From Kiritimatiellia bacterium (GTDB lineage: Bacteria; Verrucomicrobiota; Kiritimatiellia; RFP12; UBA3636), in contig JAFTHC010000144.1 in assembly GCA_017457625.1 (NCBI GenBank), forward strand, positions 1 through 33,652: a DNA stretch of 33,652 nucleotides. Reading direction: 5' to 3'. The notes beneath the pieces were generated by a model that ran no database searches, was not told the origin of the DNA, and saw only the letters and a list, made by a program, of their open reading frames with translations. Below, one piece after another: positions 32,519 to 33,652 of this stretch. The translations under genes and the position numbers were made by a program. Position 1 is the first letter of the stretch; each line of letters opens with the position of its first letter.

Positions 32519-33652
32519 TCGCCCTTCGGATACGCCTTGATGCGGTAGAAGCGCGTGTCGATCACGTCCATGTCATCGACCGAGATGGCGAAGGTGACCT
32601 CGACCTCGGTGCCCGCCTCGGCCTCCACGTCCTTGTCGGCCGGAGCCGATTCGCCGCCGATTTCCGTGCCGGAGCCGCCCGCCGGGAACGGCAGGGCCGT
32701 CGTGGATTCCAGATACCACGAGTAGTCCCCTTTGGCGAGCGCGACGCCGTTCGTCGTCTGCACCGCGAAGGACAGCAGCGCGACCTTTTCCCACGTGGCC
32801 GGCAACGCGAGACCCTCGACGTCCGCAGCGTCGGCGAACTCGAACCGCGTGACGACGGGCTGCGACACGAGCGGCGGAATCTTCTCCTCTTCTTCGTTGA
32901 GGATGTCCCAGAGGGCGTCCTCCTGGCCGAGGTTGAAGCCGCCGGGCGTGATGGCGCTGTCGGCGTAGTAGGCGGACGACCAGACCATGTCGTGCGAATT
33001 CTCGTCCTCCGCCGCCGGGTCCGGGACCCAGGCGTAGGTCGGCTTTCTGGAGGAACTGCCGCTGAGGGCGCCCAGATACGTGTAGCCCATGTCGATGAAG
33101 TCCTGGACGTCCCTCTGGCTGCCGGACGTCCAGCAGACGCGCTGCGCGTAGGCGCCCATCGAACGCCTCACGACCAGCGCGCCGCGGTAATACATGTAGG
33201 TCGAGTCTTCCTCGGGGAAGAGCTCTTCGTCCACGTTGGGGACGGCCGCGTTGCCCAGCACGTAGAAGCCCCAGCCCTTGTTGGTCGTGGCGTTGGACGC
33301 CTCGCGGAAGACCGCGGTCCCGGCGATGGTGTTGGTGTACATGTCCTCCCCGAGTATCGGGTAGCCGCTGTTCCCGCGCGCGGCGTGGGTAATGGTCCAC
33401 CCCTTGATTTGCGGTTTGTTGCCGGGCGGCAGGGGACCGAGGAACTCGATGAACTGCTGGCTGCGCTGCGTCGCGCCGTTGTTGCTCGTGCGCAGTTCGT
33501 TGAGGAACACGTTCGTCCCGACCGCAAAACTGTAGAAGTGCGCGACCGGCTGGTTCGTCGTCCCGAACGCCTTGTTCAGGTCGATCGGTTCGTACCAGGG
33601 CGGGTTGTCGAACCAGAAGCCGTTCTGCATGCGGCCTTGCGTTTCGGAGTAG
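32515..33652 (-). CDS. Secreted protein with lamin-tail-like domain, C-terminal part (5' end outside window)
   Basis: The frame is open to the window edge (YSETQGRMQNGFWF...), so the N-terminal part is missing; the visible part has about 378 residues. After DNPPWYEPIDLNKAFGTTNQPV comes a segment TNVFLNELRTSNNGATQRSQQFIEFLGP, then KGWTITHAARG, the pattern of a lamin-tail domain (an Ig-like fold beginning with an NE motif and ending with GWT). It is followed by many Tyr, Asn, Thr and Gly residues (ADSAITPGGFNLGQEDALWDILN). It ends with beta-sandwich-like strands (VTRFEFADAADVEG, SFAVQTTNGVALAKGDYSWYLEST, TRFYRIKAYPKGE). The composition is that of an extracellular protein. No sorting tail is visible. 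Function is unknown; exported LTD proteins are often surface or hydrolase-associated. Confidence 0.75.
   Translation of the reverse strand, partial: YSETQGRMQNGFWFDNPPWYEPIDLNKAFGTTNQPVAHFYSFAVGTNVFLNELRTSNNGATQRSQQFIEFLGPLPPGNKPQIKGWTITHAARGNSGYPILGEDMYTNTIAGTAVFREASNATTNKGWGFYVLGNAAVPNVDEELFPEEDSTYMYYRGALVVRRSMGAYAQRVCWTSGSQRDVQDFIDMGYTYLGALSGSSSRKPTYAWVPDPAAEDENSHDMVWSSAYYADSAITPGGFNLGQEDALWDILNEEEEKIPPLVSQPVVTRFEFADAADVEGLALPATWEKVALLSFAVQTTNGVALAKGDYSWYLESTTALPFPAGGSGTEIGGESAPADKDVEAEAGTEVEVTFAISVDDMDVIDTRFYRIKAYPKGE

Overview
The window is a very GC-rich, gene-dense stretch of bacterial chromosome in which almost every base is coding. Neighbouring genes often overlap by 4 nt (ATGA or GTGA), and two convergent pairs overlap at their stop codons. 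The organism is Gram-negative: it carries ExbB/ExbD motor genes, a lipoprotein with a lipobox and a MacB/Lol-type ABC exporter. A PVC-group lineage (Kiritimatiellota, Lentisphaerota or Verrucomicrobiota) fits the gene style: a DUF1538 protein with a PII partner, the large fused PurL, a giant coiled-coil protein ending in a beta-sandwich, and octamer repeats. This placement is inference, because there is no 16S rRNA here. I found no prophage, insertion sequence, CRISPR array or rRNA.

Layout, left to right. (1) 1-2049, minus: pheS, a His-rich small membrane protein, and a PilM/GspL-like gene cut by the window edge. An octamer tandem repeat abuts the pheS start codon. (2) 2202-4492: a histidine phosphatase diverges from tRNA-Cys, which is followed by an intrinsic terminator and obgE. 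(3) 4482-6811, minus: a DUF1538 membrane protein and a tandem-PII protein, translationally coupled. (4) 6929-12436, plus: nfo, an orphan PotD-like lipoprotein, then coaD-yceD-rpmF-plsX-fabH, which links CoA supply, ribosome assembly and fatty-acid/phospholipid initiation. (5) 12619-16294, minus: an FtsX-like permease, its ABC ATPase and murD, closed by a palindromic terminator in an AT-rich patch. (6) 16416-19267, plus: an exported thioredoxin-like protein, a family 4 uracil-DNA glycosylase and rodA. (7) 19264-27099, minus: a Pro/Ala-rich one-TM protein, a YihY-family membrane protein, then exbB, exbD and a 1010-residue TolA-like coiled-coil protein. (8) 27166-33652, minus: purL, comF, a small unknown gene and the end of a secreted protein with a lamin-tail-like domain.

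The most unusual element is the exbB-exbD-TolA-like module. Its third gene encodes an N-terminal membrane anchor, about 250 residues of heptads with Ala at one fixed position, and a C-terminal jelly-roll-like domain in place of a TonB or TolA C-domain. Other unusual points are a DNA repeat read in the same frame as (S)HAENAENAE in two unrelated membrane proteins (at least 40 nt identical between the sites), the DUF1538/tandem-PII pair, octamer arrays in front of pheS and exbB, and a recurrent promoter form (about TTGCRN-17/18-TAgaAT). Three minus-strand promoters share the 10-mer GCTAGAATGC, and at two of them, plus one other gene, the -10 box is so close to the ATG that leaderless mRNAs are predicted.
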